Of a stretch of 30,335 nt of DNA, positions 17,794 to 28,303 are shown in pieces. The notes under the pieces are model-generated. The model did no database searches and was not told the origin of the DNA. It worked only from the letters and a program-made list of their open reading frames with translations. Position numbers and translations under genes: made by a program. Position 1 is the first letter of the stretch; every line of letters begins with the position of its first letter. Source of the DNA: Bipolaris cookei (taxonomy: Eukaryota > Ascomycota > Dothideomycetes > Pleosporales > Pleosporaceae). The DNA lies in contig NRSV01000147.1 in NCBI GenBank assembly GCA_002286855.1, positions 1-30,335 on the forward strand, read 5' to 3'.

Positions 17794-19776
17794 AAAAGTA
17801 GCTCACCAGGCCCAGACGCTTTATCACAGGAAATTATCACAGCCGCCTACCAAGCTCAGCCAAATACGTTCTTCAAAGCTTACTCTCTGCTATTCAACTA
17901 CGGATACCATCCCACCTGCTGGAGAAGAGCTACAGGAGCAATTCTAAAGAAGCCGTCCAAACCCAACTATTCTATCCCAAAGGCTTATAGAGTAATTACT
18001 CTACTAAGCTGCTTAGGGAAAGTAATAGAACGGATTATAGCTAAGAGACTCGGCTACCTAGCCGAGACCACAAACCTCCTACACGACTCGCAGATGGGAG
18101 GGAGACTAAAGAAATCAGCTATAGACGCAGCTCTACTTCTTGTAGATCAAATCCAGCACCAAAAACAAAAAGGCTACACAACATCAACAGTCTTTCTAGA
18201 TGTAAAAGGAGCGTTCGACCGCGTTTCGCACAACCAGTTCCTAGGTACACTAAAAAGACTAGGCCTACCAATCAGCCTGATCACTTGGGCTAAGACCTTT
18301 CTATCGAATAGATCTCTAAGGCTCGCCTTTGACGGCCAAATAGAATAGTTTAGCAAGATTAACGCGGGCATCCCACAAGGCAGCCCAGTATCTCCAATCT
18401 TCTTCCTCATCTACATCAGAGATCTGTTCCACGAAATAGATAGCTTTCAGCTCTCCTACATCGACGACATCTCAATCACAGCCTCCTCAATGTCCATTAA
18501 GAAAAACGTTAAGATACTCCAACAAGAGGTAAAGAAACTAGTTGCGAAAGGAAAAGAACTAACAATAGAATTCGATATAGCGAAAACAGAGCTGATCCAT
18601 TTCACAAAAAACAAAAGAAGAAAAGAAAAGCCTCTAGAGCTCCCTAGCAAGGAGAAAATCGACCACAAAGATACGATTAAGTGGCTAGGGGTACACCTCG
18701 ACAACAAGTTATCCTTCCGAGGACATGTAGCTATCCGAGCTAGCCAAGCAAAAACAGCTTTTAATAGACTAGGGAGACTAGCGAATATAGACCGCGGTCT
18801 ATCTCCCTTTGCTATTAGACAACTATATCTAGCATGCGTTACTAGCATTGCAGATTATGGGTCGCCAATCTACTGGCGAAACCAGAGCTATATAGAAGAT
18901 CAGCTTCAGCCACTACACAACGCGGCGTGTAGAAAGGTACCAGGGGTGTTTAAAACAGCTCCAGCTACCCCAACAAGTATTGAAGCTAGCTTGCCGTCAC
19001 CAGCCATACGGCTAAGCCAAACGAATCGAAAATACGCTCTGCGAGCTATACAACTAGCTCCAAGCCATCCAATTACAAAAGCCATTGCAAGGTTACAAAA
19101 AACAACCCTTCAGCTATCACAAAAGCCAAACAAGACTAGACAACTACGCGCTATCACGAGCTCCATCCCACCTACCATAGAGATAGAAGAAGTCATTCCA
19201 TATAGGTTCAGACCATGGGATACTCTCAACTACAATATCTCTATATCAAAGAAATCTAAAGAAGAAGAGGCAGCCGCGCACAAGGATTACATCCAAATGA
19301 TAGAGGATAACTCTATAGTAATCTACTCAGACGCCTCCAAAACCAAAGACGGAGATGGGATAGGAGTGGGCTTAGCAGTCTATAACCCGAACCAAGAAGA
19401 AATCTACGCAAGAAAAGAGAATATAGGTGACAACCAACTCGTCTATAATGGAGAGCTTGAAGGAATTACAATGGCCTTCGAGTACGCTGCTAAAACTGCC
19501 ACTAAAGACCAAAACATCCACGTGTACGCTGACAACCAGGCCGCAATCTACAGGCTCCAAAGCCTATCAGATAAGCCCGGCCAGCAGTGGGTAATTCGGT
19601 GCCAAAAAGCAGCAAAAGCTATCCTTAACAAAAAAGCAAAGATCTTCTTGAAATGGGCGCCAGGCCACACAGACATAGAAGGAAACGAAAAAGCAGATTC
19701 CTTAGCAAAGGAAGCTACAAAACAAGCACCAAAAAAATCACAAACAAGTCTAGCCTTTCTAGGTACTAAGATCAAA

Positions 19777-20287
19777 TGTTACAAATAACAAAAAGGATTC
19801 TCTCTTTGACAAATGACGAGATGGCTGAGAGCCTATGGACGTCCACGTCAGAAGATAATGGACATCGCGGGGCAAGGGGTCACGTGATGTGCCATCCCGC
19901 CAAGACAAGACATCCCGCCAAGCTTGGGATGGCAGTGGGCCTTGGGACGGCAGTCCATCCCAGACATCCCGCCAAGAAGGAGAAAGATGGGATGGACGGG
20001 ATGGCAGGACTGGAAGCAATGAGGATATAAGGATGGATGGGTTTCATTATTACTCTCGTTGTGGTCAACTCAATTTGTACTTTCTTACTAGTATCTTTAC
20101 TTAACAAGATTGTTATTTGTTAGTCTATAGCAATATAGATTAGTGTTTGTCAAAAACCTTCGGTTACATCCATAATTCCTTGCCACTACGAATCGCCAGA
20201 CAACTCTCACGGAGCTAGTCACCCATTCCTACTCGCCCTAACCCGGATCGAGCTCAGAGAAGTATTAGCACCAAACCCCGTGTAACA
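19777..20287 (-). repeat. Solo LTR, family C, copy C2, inside LINE ORF2
   Basis: 511 bp, starting TGTTACAAAT on the plus strand and ending CCGTGTAACA, flanked by TCAAA at 19772-19776 and 20288-20292. Removing it with one TCAAA rejoins ORF2 in frame (..GTKIK then LLQRAS..). It is therefore younger than the LINE. Confidence 0.95.
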
Positions 20288-20890
20288 TCAAACTCCTTCA
20301 ACGAGCTAGCCAAGCAGAATAGTGGAGAAAGTATAGGGAAAAAGCAAGAGAAAAGAAGACTAGCTATGGAGCTATCTTCGATCTAAAGCTTAAAAACTAA
20401 CTAGCAATCCCGAGAGGCACGAATAGAGATATTTCAAGCTCTTTCTATTCTCTCAAGATAGGACACGGATACTTCAACTCGTACCTAAAGAGAATTAAGA
20501 GAAGAGAATGTGATCTTTGTATATGCGGGAGACGGCAAACAGCAGAGCATCTACTTCTATACTGCGGCTTCTACAGCGCAGAAAGAAACCAGCTTAAAAA
20601 GACGCTAGACCAAAAAGTACTTAAACTCGCACTTCTACTCCATACCACGAGCGGCATAGAAGCTACTTTAGCTTTTATTACTAGCACGAGGATAGGAACA
20701 AGAAAGTGGCATCTAGGCCAGGACGGCTAGACGAAAAGAAAAACAAGAAAAATAATAACAAGAAGAAAAACAACTTTGCTTTTATTCGTACCATTTCCTT
20801 TCCCCTAAGAGAGCTCGCTGGAAGGCAGCCTAGCTGCCCTACATCTCTCCCTGTTACCAAACTGCTCTTTAGCACCAGGCACCTAGAATA

Positions 20891-22294
20891 CTAGCAATAG
20901 CTTAGCTAGATAAAGGCCGAAGCACTATAGTCACGCAATACAGCTGTCAGATAACAGCAACCTAAGCCGCGCAACCCAGCCGATGCTATGCCAAGATATA
21001 TCGGCATGAATTACAACCGACGTACTTTGATACTTACATGAAACAAGCACCTACCGAGGCAATAGCAAGACACTGCACATAAGTAATGGTAGAGAGCAAT
21101 TACAACAGCACAGATGAATACAATTCAATTTTTCACAATCAATTCGCCGTCTTTGACAACCCATAACAATCTGACAACAGCACAACGTACCAAATTGTAA
21201 TTAGTTAGATAGAACGGCCTTTGGCCAAAGTCCTACATAGCCAATGGCTGATACAGGACTATAATGGAATAATAATAATAATAGGGGTCGCAAGAAGGAA
21301 AACAGAGGGGTCCTCGGCTACCACAAGCTCAGTGAATACAGGCGCGAAGAAAAAGAGGCCGATAGGTATATTGAAGTCCACGAGAGTTTCGAGTAGTGAG
21401 CGAGTTACCTTTGATGGAGTGGAATCAATGTCCAAGCACAATCCAGCTGGCAGGAATAAAATCGTTGGGGAAGAGCTCGTTGAGGCCGGAACAACGACAT
21501 CAAACTAAATCTTACATTCTAGCATAGTCTATGTAATCTGAGCAAGTGTCAAGACTTAGTAGTTAGATGGTACATGAAGGCATTCGGCAGAGTATATAGC
21601 CGTCACCTAAGCGAAGGCAGCAGTGAGCCGCAGCATAAGCGTAAGGCAACGTCACAAAATAGAGCAGTCTATTCTTTCGATTATAGCAGTTGTCGCATCC
21701 GGAGAGGGCGTTATCTGGGGTGCAAAGGGTGAATCTTGTACAATGTAGGAGGCTGAAGCCTTCATTGGTAGTACTTGGCCTGTAGCCTTCGTGATAGCTA
21801 GCCGGGATAGACTGGACGGCCTTTGGGTAGCTCCTTGATAGCGCACGTGATGGAATCTCGGATCCTGCTCACCGCCTAAGCAGCGCTCAGACGCTTGGCA
21901 TGACTTTCCTCCGAATAGGTAGATAAACGACCGCACAAAGAGCTAGACAGCTCTTTATCGAATTCATCATCGTTTACCTTGCACTTATGGTTAATCCATC
22001 GCACCCTTACATACAACACCATCGAGACCCTTGACTGTACGGGAAGTTGGCCTGGCCAACGACTCAGACAGCCTCTTTATAATGAGTTCCAAGATAACTA
22101 ACGTTACTCTAGATCGAATTTTAAGGATGAAGCCTTAATCTTTGCTCTCCTGTCTTCTTTTCCAGCCCATCAAGCTTCCCGCATATCTATACTCTCGCGG
22201 ACGAATAGTGGAGAGTTAGAAGATAGCTGTCACGGTAACTACCGGGTTGCCATAACACCTGGATTCTGCTGCTGATTGGCTGAGTGCTACCGAG
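20891..22294. other. Spacer with no supported gene
   Basis: Roughly 1.4 kb between the LINE and LTR C3. Open stretches on the plus strand (about 21290-21508, ..KKKRPIGILKS..) and minus strand (21652-21936) lack recognisable domains and could be decayed coding DNA. An ATAATAATAATAATA-like run lies near 21267-21282. A copy of the AGATATATCGGCATGAATTAC motif found tandemly at 22850-22945 occurs near 20992. If retroelement C continued past the LINE insertion it would be here, but no gag or pol motif is visible. Confidence 0.45.
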
Positions 22295-22795
22295 TGTTAC
22301 ACGGGGTCGGGCTATACTTCTCTACTCGGGTCCGTACTAAGGCCGATGAGCTTTACGCTAGTGTTCCGCGAGGTTTTGTCTGGCGATGCAGTGGAGTTGG
22401 CGTGCTTGTAGAAAAGGTAACAAAGGGTTGACAAACTCTAATCTATTCAATAGACTAACAAGTATCAATCTGTGTGTAGTAGAGTAACTAGTAAGAAAGT
22501 ACAATTTGAGTTGACCACAATGAGAGTAAATAATGAAATCCATCCACCCTTATATCCTTATTGCTTCCAGTCCTGCCATTCCATCTTGGCGGGATGGTTG
22601 TGATGGCGCTGCCATCCCTTCATGCACTGCCATCCCGGATGGCTAGCCTTGGCGGGATGGCACATCACGTGACTCTGAGCCCCGCGATGATCCATTACCT
22701 TTTGACGTGGACCTTTGTGGCACTATAACCAGCCGTGCCCCTTCATTCTATCGCCCTGCGTCAAGGAGAGCATCCTTCTTGTTACCTTTGTAACA
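22295..22795 (+). repeat. Solo LTR, family C, copy C3
   Basis: 501 bp from TGTTACACGGGG to TTTGTAACA, flanked by CCGAG at 22290-22294 and 22796-22800. Contains several GGCGGGATGG-like words and the shared AGTAACTAGTAAGAAAGTAC. Aligns with C2 along its length, apart from a diverged 5' part. Confidence 0.95.
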
Positions 22796-22840
22796 CCGAG
22801 GTACTACACGTACGCTAGCCACCCATGATATATTGTCGCA

Positions 22841-22975
22841 GACTATGCAAGGATATATCGATATGAGTTACATCCGATGTTTTGCCAGGACATATCGGCA
22901 TGAATTACGGCCAACACTATGCCAGGATATATCGGCATGGGCTACAGCCGATGTATGTCGATATTCTACATGTAA
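22841..22975. repeat. Short degenerate tandem repeat, about 3 units
   Basis: Units resemble TGCCAGGATATATCGGCATG followed by an ATTACRGCCGATG-like tail, repeated about three times with drift and shortening; a further single unit is near 20990. Each unit has an imperfect palindrome, TGCC..GATATATC..GGCA. Confidence 0.65.
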
Positions 22976-23792
22976 AAAGCCCCTGCAATGGTCGTGTACA
23001 AAAGACAGTTGTAGAGAGCACAACATCAAAGGAGAAGAAGAAGATCATACATACAAGACACACAATACACTCATCAATTCACCGCACGTACGCGTGCAAC
23101 AAACAAAAACTTCCATTTTCTCACCGCACCTACGCGTGCGACATATATTCTATTGACGAATTTCTGTTCTGATTCCTTACGCAACGTCTTGAGTCTTCAC
23201 AGATAGTGTACGTAGCAATTCACCAACGCTTCCCAAAGCTTTTGGATTTGTGCTCCTAGCATCTTGTGACAATAGCCAAAAGATAACATTGATTAAATGA
23301 GCAACAACACAGTTGGCAACGTGCTTTTTGGCGCCGGAGACAATTACAATGGTCAGGAGAACAAGAGTCAAAAACAGATGTGCGTTGCGATTGTCTATAT
23401 CGAGATACTGGAGACAATTTAACGGTCTGCAACGGCACGCATCCCGGCATGCTTAGATGGACATGAGGTGGGTGATGGCAGACAATGCTAGCTAGTTACA
23501 AGTACAATACACAGAGTTATTCTACTTGCCCAAGTTACTGTCCTATTGCACCCTGTCTCTCTATCTGCGAAAACCAACCAACAAGAAGCTTAACACCAGA
23601 AGTCTAATATTACTTCCACTCGAGCTATACTCTTGCCATCTTCATATCTACTGTGTTGTCGGATACAACTTTACATAGACTACAGTGTATTCTATAGCAG
23701 CTGCTCATAGTCAAATGAATAGTAAGATATATACTCAATGTATACTAGTTAAATGGCAGTGTAATAGTAGTCACACCGGCTAATACTTGAAT
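22976..23792. other. Spacer downstream of the PLP enzyme gene
   Basis: No supported gene. Two direct repeats containing ACGCGT (TCACCGCAC.TACGCGTGC at 23079-23097 and 23121-23139) are 42 bp apart. Short minus-strand frames at 23177-23450 show no recognisable domain. The AT-rich 23700-23790 may hold the 3' UTR of the minus-strand gene. Confidence 0.4.
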
Positions 23793-26471
23793 TCAAACAA
23801 GCCTTTTCCTAGTGAATTCTTCATAGTACTTCAAAACCGCTGAGGATACTGCAGATTCTAAAAGCGGTATATGTTCCTTCTCAATGCCGACAGATATGCG
23901 AAGAAAAGGATCAGTATTTTCAGCCATAGACGAGCTTGCCGAAATCCTCGATGTCGAAAAACCAAAACTTACTCCCTTTGTTATTGGAAGCGAAAGCTGT
24001 TTCGCCCTAGAAATAACCAACTCAATGCATGCATCGAGGCCTTCTCGACTATTCAAGCCTTTTTCATGGAACTCTATAGTGATAATAGAGCCACCATGTC
24101 GCCATCCAAGCTCTTTCCAGACCCTTGGAAATTCTACGGTAACTATACCACCAAGTGACTGCGTAAGAGCGGAGCAGAATGCCTCGGAATTTTGGGTAAG
24201 CATGGCCAGTCGAGCCTGGTATGTAGTGAAGTCGAGTGGAGCGAAGAGAGATAGCCCACGGTAATACATGACAGAGCCCAGGTCCCGCCGGATTTTGCGC
24301 ATGTCTTCGTCTAGGCTGCTAGGATAGATGACAAAGCCGGCCATCTGAATATCCAGTCCGTACTGAGGGTACTTGCTTGCACTCTCAGAGTACAGCGCCA
24401 AAGGTGCATGTGGACCGACAAACCAGTCGTAGATCGGAAGTCCTCCAGAAACCATAGTTCCATCGATTATAATAATGCGGTTTTCCCATCCAGGTCGATG
24501 AGATACTTTTTGCGCAAAGTGGCGGATATTAGTAGTAGGTAGACCAGCCATGTTAGCAATGGGATCAATGAAAACAACGCGAGCATTGCATTTCTCGGCT
24601 TCAAAGATCAGACTGCTAGCATCGAAGCTTTCAGCTTTGTGTAGATAGAAGAGGCCAGTGTTTGCGAAGCTCTTGATCTGCTCAGAAGCCTCAAAGTAGA
24701 TGTAAGGAGGAAGAAGTACACAATCGCCTGGACGGATGCGCTGCATAAAGTAATGCAACAGAATCTGAAAGGCAGCCATACCACTAGAGGTAAGAAGTAG
24801 ACTCACAGCAGTTTTGCTGTGCTCAGAAGGTCGCAGGGCGTGCAGAAGCATGAGCTCCGTGCTGCGAAGGTTGATTGCACCGTATCGATCGTAGTTAACC
24901 ATGTTTGAATTCTGCGAAGCAGTATCATTAAACCACTGCGTAACAGCCTGATCGTACGAGGAGCTTGCTCGTTCGAACATGCACGAAGCAGCCGAAAGTA
25001 GCTGGAGGAGGATGCGATAACGTTCCTCAATAACCCAAAAGGGGACAGTATAGCCTGCTACGTCATTGCAAAACTCAAGAGTGTGTTTACGAATATGACT
25101 GAAAAGGGTATCAACGATAGAGCGAGACCATAGGTCAACTCGTAATTGCAGTCGGTCGCAAAGAAGGCGGCTTTGGTCTGACTTATGCATTACAGCATCG
25201 ACCGATTGTAACAGCCGCGAACTAAGAACAACAAAGATTTCGCGGGGCTCGTGGAATACCTGAACAGCCTTAGAAGCGCAAGCAGTAATAGCAGCGCTCC
25301 TGGTAGCACCATCTACTAAGCCGTTGAGAGCACCGTAACGCTCGGCAGGATTGACAATGTTACGAAGGCCCATGGACTTGCGGTCTTCGTCATCAGAAAC
25401 ATATGTGACGAGGGCGCGAGCGACGACATTAGCGGCGATGTTGCTACCAGTCAGCAGCAGTAAAACGCGGCTCGGGCTTGCCGTAGATGTTTGTAGTTGG
25501 GGAACCGCTGCAATAGCCGCGGCGGCTGAACCCTCAAGAAGTAGGGATTGGCTGCGCATCGCCCGTGCAATGCTAATGGCAACCTCATCTTCGTCGACTT
25601 GTACAACATTGCTGATAAGCAAGTCTAGGATATTGCCTAGCGGGGTTTCCTGAACTAGTTGCACAGCTAAGCCATCGCAATAACTAGCTTCTACTGGTCT
25701 CCATAGTTCAGTTGATATCCGTGTCTGAGCGCCAAACGCACGCCCAAAAACACGTGGATGCACGCATACTATGCGCGTATTTTCTGAATACTCCGAGCAC
25801 CACGCTGCTACAGCAGAAGCAAGGCCTCCTCCGCCTAGCGGTACGACGACTTGGTCGAATGGCCCAATATCCTCGTAAGCCTCGACTATACATGTGCCTG
25901 CTCCTGCTGCCACCAAAGGGTCCGCATATGGTGAAACATAGTAGGTACTGGTCTTGTCCTTGGTACAATTAATCGCTTCCTGAGTTGCTTCTTTAAGATC
26001 GTTTCCAAAGAAGCTCACGCGTGTAGCACTTTGCAGAATTCGCTTGGCCTTGATTTCTGAGACTCCAACTGGGGCAACAATAAAAGACTTCTTTTCTAGA
26101 GCCTGCGCAGCTGCACATACAGCTAAGGCATGATTTCCTGCTGACGCTGTAACAATCGTTTCCGCTGGAGTTTGCATGATAGAATTTAGAGCGCCCCGGT
26201 ATTTAAACGAACCCGTATGTTGTTGGCAGTCAAGCTTGGCCCAAACTTCAAGACCTGGTCGATCAAGCCATGGCAATCGAATGGTAGGAGTGCGGACGAC
26301 ACGCCCACCAAGCCTTTCTGATGACTGTTGAACCTGGTATGCCAACCATTTGGCGTCGATTTGTTGTGTAGTCTTTGTTAAATAGTTGCTTTTGAGATAA
26401 TCTACTCCATCTTCGTTTTGGTAAGGAGTAGTTCTGTTCACTAATGTAGTTGCTGGTGCCATGGTTGTCAT
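23793..26471 (-). CDS. Dual PLP enzyme: threonine-dehydratase-like domain fused to cystathionine-gamma-synthase-like domain
   Basis: 892 residues, a single uninterrupted exon. Residues about 50-355 form a fold-type II PLP domain of the serine/threonine dehydratase kind: Schiff-base Lys90 in TGSFKYRGA, SAGNHA at 110-115, phosphate-binding GGGG at 213-216, LLEGSAAAA at 311-319 and TGSN at 341-344. Residues about 525-890 form a fold-type I domain of the Cys/Met metabolism family: YDRYGAINLR near 527-536, SSGMAA at 562-567, Asp670 in IIDGT and Lys700 in SESASKYPQYG. About 170 linker residues separate them. Both Schiff-base lysines are present, so both halves may be active. The first could eliminate or replace at the beta carbon and the second at the gamma or beta carbon of an amino acid. 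The true substrate is unknown. It is divergent from the MFS gene, sharing a 447-bp promoter region. Confidence 0.85.
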   Translation of the reverse strand: MTTMAPATTLVNRTTPYQNEDGVDYLKSNYLTKTTQQIDAKWLAYQVQQSSERLGGRVVRTPTIRLPWLDRPGLEVWAKLDCQQHTGSFKYRGALNSIMQTPAETIVTASAGNHALAVCAAAQALEKKSFIVAPVGVSEIKAKRILQSATRVSFFGNDLKEATQEAINCTKDKTSTYYVSPYADPLVAAGAGTCIVEAYEDIGPFDQVVVPLGGGGLASAVAAWCSEYSENTRIVCVHPRVFGRAFGAQTRISTELWRPVEASYCDGLAVQLVQETPLGNILDLLISNVVQVDEDEVAISIARAMRSQSLLLEGSAAAAIAAVPQLQTSTASPSRVLLLLTGSNIAANVVARALVTYVSDDEDRKSMGLRNIVNPAERYGALNGLVDGATRSAAITACASKAVQVFHEPREIFVVLSSRLLQSVDAVMHKSDQSRLLCDRLQLRVDLWSRSIVDTLFSHIRKHTLEFCNDVAGYTVPFWVIEERYRILLQLLSAASCMFERASSSYDQAVTQWFNDTASQNSNMVNYDRYGAINLRSTELMLLHALRPSEHSKTAVSLLLTSSGMAAFQILLHYFMQRIRPGDCVLLPPYIYFEASEQIKSFANTGLFYLHKAESFDASSLIFEAEKCNARVVFIDPIANMAGLPTTNIRHFAQKVSHRPGWENRIIIIDGTMVSGGLPIYDWFVGPHAPLALYSESASKYPQYGLDIQMAGFVIYPSSLDEDMRKIRRDLGSVMYYRGLSLFAPLDFTTYQARLAMLTQNSEAFCSALTQSLGGIVTVEFPRVWKELGWRHGGSIITIEFHEKGLNSREGLDACIELVISRAKQLSLPITKGVSFGFSTSRISASSSMAENTDPFLRISVGIEKEHIPLLESAVSSAVLKYYEEFTRKRLV

Positions 26472-26918
26472 GGTAGGTAGGAATGGAATGCCAGCGCTAA
26501 GAAGAAGATTACTTGATTGTTAAGTATGATAAGAAGGATAAAGCGATATAGATACAGAAAGCTATAAAATATAGGAAGAAAGGCCTGGTTAAATATAGGT
26601 TAGGTGCATGTTCGAGTAGGGCCGATACAGCGATCAAGCTATACACTCTATACTCTTTTTAAGAAAAATAAAAGGCCTGATCTATCCTTTATCAAACTGA
26701 CTAGAATGCACCTAAGTTACTCACTAACCTAGACAGTCCTTAGCTGAAGCACGATGATCTCGGGCCATATATAAGTGTATTAGATCCGTCGGCCTACATG
26801 CGCTGATTTCCTCCAACCTAAGCTTATTATTCCCTACAATCCAGACCTTGTTTACCTTCCTACGGCCTTTCTCTAATTCCAAACCCTCTAGAACCCTCTG
26901 ACTTTTAGAACCTGAACG
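26472..26918. promoter_or_regulatory. Shared divergent promoter of PLP enzyme and MFS genes
   Basis: 447 bp between the two start codons. TATATAA at 26768-26774 sits 145 bp before the MFS start, followed by pyrimidine-rich sequence typical of fungal leaders. On the PLP side an AT-rich TATAAAATATA occurs about 90 bp upstream. The divergent layout suggests co-regulation. No specific binding site is identified. Confidence 0.55.
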
Positions 26919-28303
26919 ATGAAAGCAACAGTCGCAACTATCGCCGCTTTCTCTACCTCTTTTGCTAGTACATTTGGAAGCTCGATCGCCGTGGGTGCTC
27001 AGAACGCAATTACTACCGGATTTGGTATTGCTCTCTCCAGAGGAACACTAATTGTATCCTTGTACTTGGTTGGTTGCGCTGTGGGGCCATTTTTTTACGC
27101 ACCTATTGGTGAGATTTTCGGTCGGAAGTATGCATTAGGTGTGGGTGTCACTCTGATGTCTGCCTTCACAGCCGGCTCCGCCGCCGCACCTACCTGGAAC
27201 TGTTTGCTAGCTTTCCGGTTCTTGGCAGGTTTAGGCGCTTCAGCCCCCATGATCGTCTCGGCGGGCATCTTAGCCGATATATTCAAGGATTTGGTCATCC
27301 GTGGTTACATTGTCACCTGTCTGATGGCTGTTACTACCCTTGGCTCCCTCGTTTCATCTATTATATCCCTGCAAATCATGTCACGATGGCCTAGCTCTTG
27401 GTCACTATGCTTCTGGACTCATACGGCCATCTCCGGACTATCCTGGTTAATAGTTCTCATCATGCCTGAGACAAAAATCGCCTCAAACACGCCATCTGGT
27501 GCTCACTATGGTTGCCTAGCCCCAGAATTGCTTCAAAGGCTCCTCCTTCCAACTCGGATGGCTCTTCTTGAGCCTATAGTGTTGGCGACATGCCTGTTTC
27601 TCAGCCTTCAATACTCGATATTCTACCTCTTCTTCCAGCTGATTCCCCCTCTATTTGAGAAGGCTGGATACGTTAGTGAGCAGAACTCGGGCGTATTATT
27701 CATTCCTTTCGCCATTGGAACAATAATCGCTTCCCTAGTCTATATACTACTTGATCCAGTCCTAGGGATGGCTGTAACAAAAAGAGCTAGTAGCCATACC
27801 TATCCAGAGAGCCGTCGACTTTTTCCAGCATATGTTGGGGGGTTTCTAGTCGTTCTAGCTTTATTTCTTATAGGGTACTGTGTAGGACGCAGAGTACATT
27901 TTGGTTACGCCCTTTTCTTAGAAGGAGTGTTTGGATGTGGCTTTCTCTTAATCTTCATCGGCCTTACAAACTACATAGTTGATGCTTATCAGGTGTGTTA
28001 TTTCTTTCTGATTAGTCATTCTAGCATGACCAAGAACTAATTTAAGCATAACAACAGGGTTTAGCCTCTTCCGCGCTTACATCGTCTTTCTTTCTTCGAA
28101 ACATCATGGGAGGTGCCTTACCGTTTGTAGCGGAGCCTATGCGGCTCAATCTAGGGGATAGATGGTCATTCTATCTGCTTGGATTCCTTAGCCTTCCTCT
28201 TGCATGTGTTGTATGCGGGTTTCAATTCTACGGACCTTATTTGAGGCGACAGAGTCCCTTGTGTCAAGGCTTGATGGAGAGAGGAAGAGAGAGGCCTGGA
28301 TAA
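26919..28303 (+). CDS. MFS transporter, DHA1-type multidrug/polyamine-like, one intron
   Basis: Exons 26919-27992 and 28058-28303 encode 439 residues. The 65-bp intron has a GTGTGT donor, CTAAT branch motif and ACAG acceptor and splits after VDAYQ, giving VDAYQGLASSALTSSFFLRN, close to the conserved fungal DHA1 segment. About twelve hydrophobic segments are visible. The cytoplasmic loop after helix 2 carries GEIFGRKY, the MFS motif A analogue, and RFLAGLGASAP follows in helix 4. The end (GPYLRRQSP) matches the last helix exit of this family. The start lies almost in helix 1, so the usual 50-100-residue cytoplasmic N-terminus is absent; an unrecognised upstream exon is possible. Likely a proton-driven plasma-membrane exporter. 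Its substrate may be the product of the adjacent PLP enzyme, but that is inference. Confidence 0.8.

Larger units (their letters stand above)
16350..20730 (+). pseudogene. LINE ORF2: endonuclease, reverse transcriptase, RNase H (inactivated)
   Basis: The intact ancestor would encode about 1281 residues. An APE-type endonuclease comes first (16350 to about 17030: LQVNLNKN, IQEPW, DANEHHPWWD, SDHHGI). Then comes the reverse transcriptase (about 17800-18800: SSPGPDALS, FLDVKGAFDRV, AGIPQGSPVSPIFFL, catalytic YIDD near 18456), RNase H (about 19310-19720: IYSDASKT, NGELEG, YADNQAA, GHTDIEGNEKAD) and a C-terminal CDLC..H..C zinc motif near 20510-20570. Damage: TAG 17358, a 19-bp duplication 17756-17793 with frameshift, TAG 18346, solo LTR C2 at 19777-20287, TAG 20320, TAA 20398. 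The frame arithmetic closes exactly once the duplication and the LTR are removed. Confidence 0.9.
14621..20890 (+). mobile_element. Near full-length Tad1/I-like LINE with RNase H, inactivated
   Basis: The 5' end is defined by three copies that all begin CAACACCAACTTCGAG. It has a 5' UTR of about 216 bp, ORF1 (14837-16356), overlapping ORF2 (16350-20730) and a 3' region with an A-rich stretch (20730-20775). The 3' boundary near 20890 is tentative: CTAGCAAT at 20891-20898 resembles CTGGCAAT just upstream of the 5' end, a possible target duplication with one change. It lies inside retroelement C sequence and itself contains solo LTR C2. Non-LTR elements with ORF1 zinc knuckles and ORF2 EN-RT-RH belong to the Tad/I group in fungi. 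Confidence 0.85.

Noticed and set aside
22840..22975. tRNA or structured RNA gene from the palindromic units
   Set aside because: No cloverleaf, no A/B box pair, and the units are tandem and degenerate.
22833..23172. Overlapping 96- and 107-residue frames
   Set aside because: They read through the short palindromic tandem repeat; repeated residues arise from the DNA repeat and no domain is visible.
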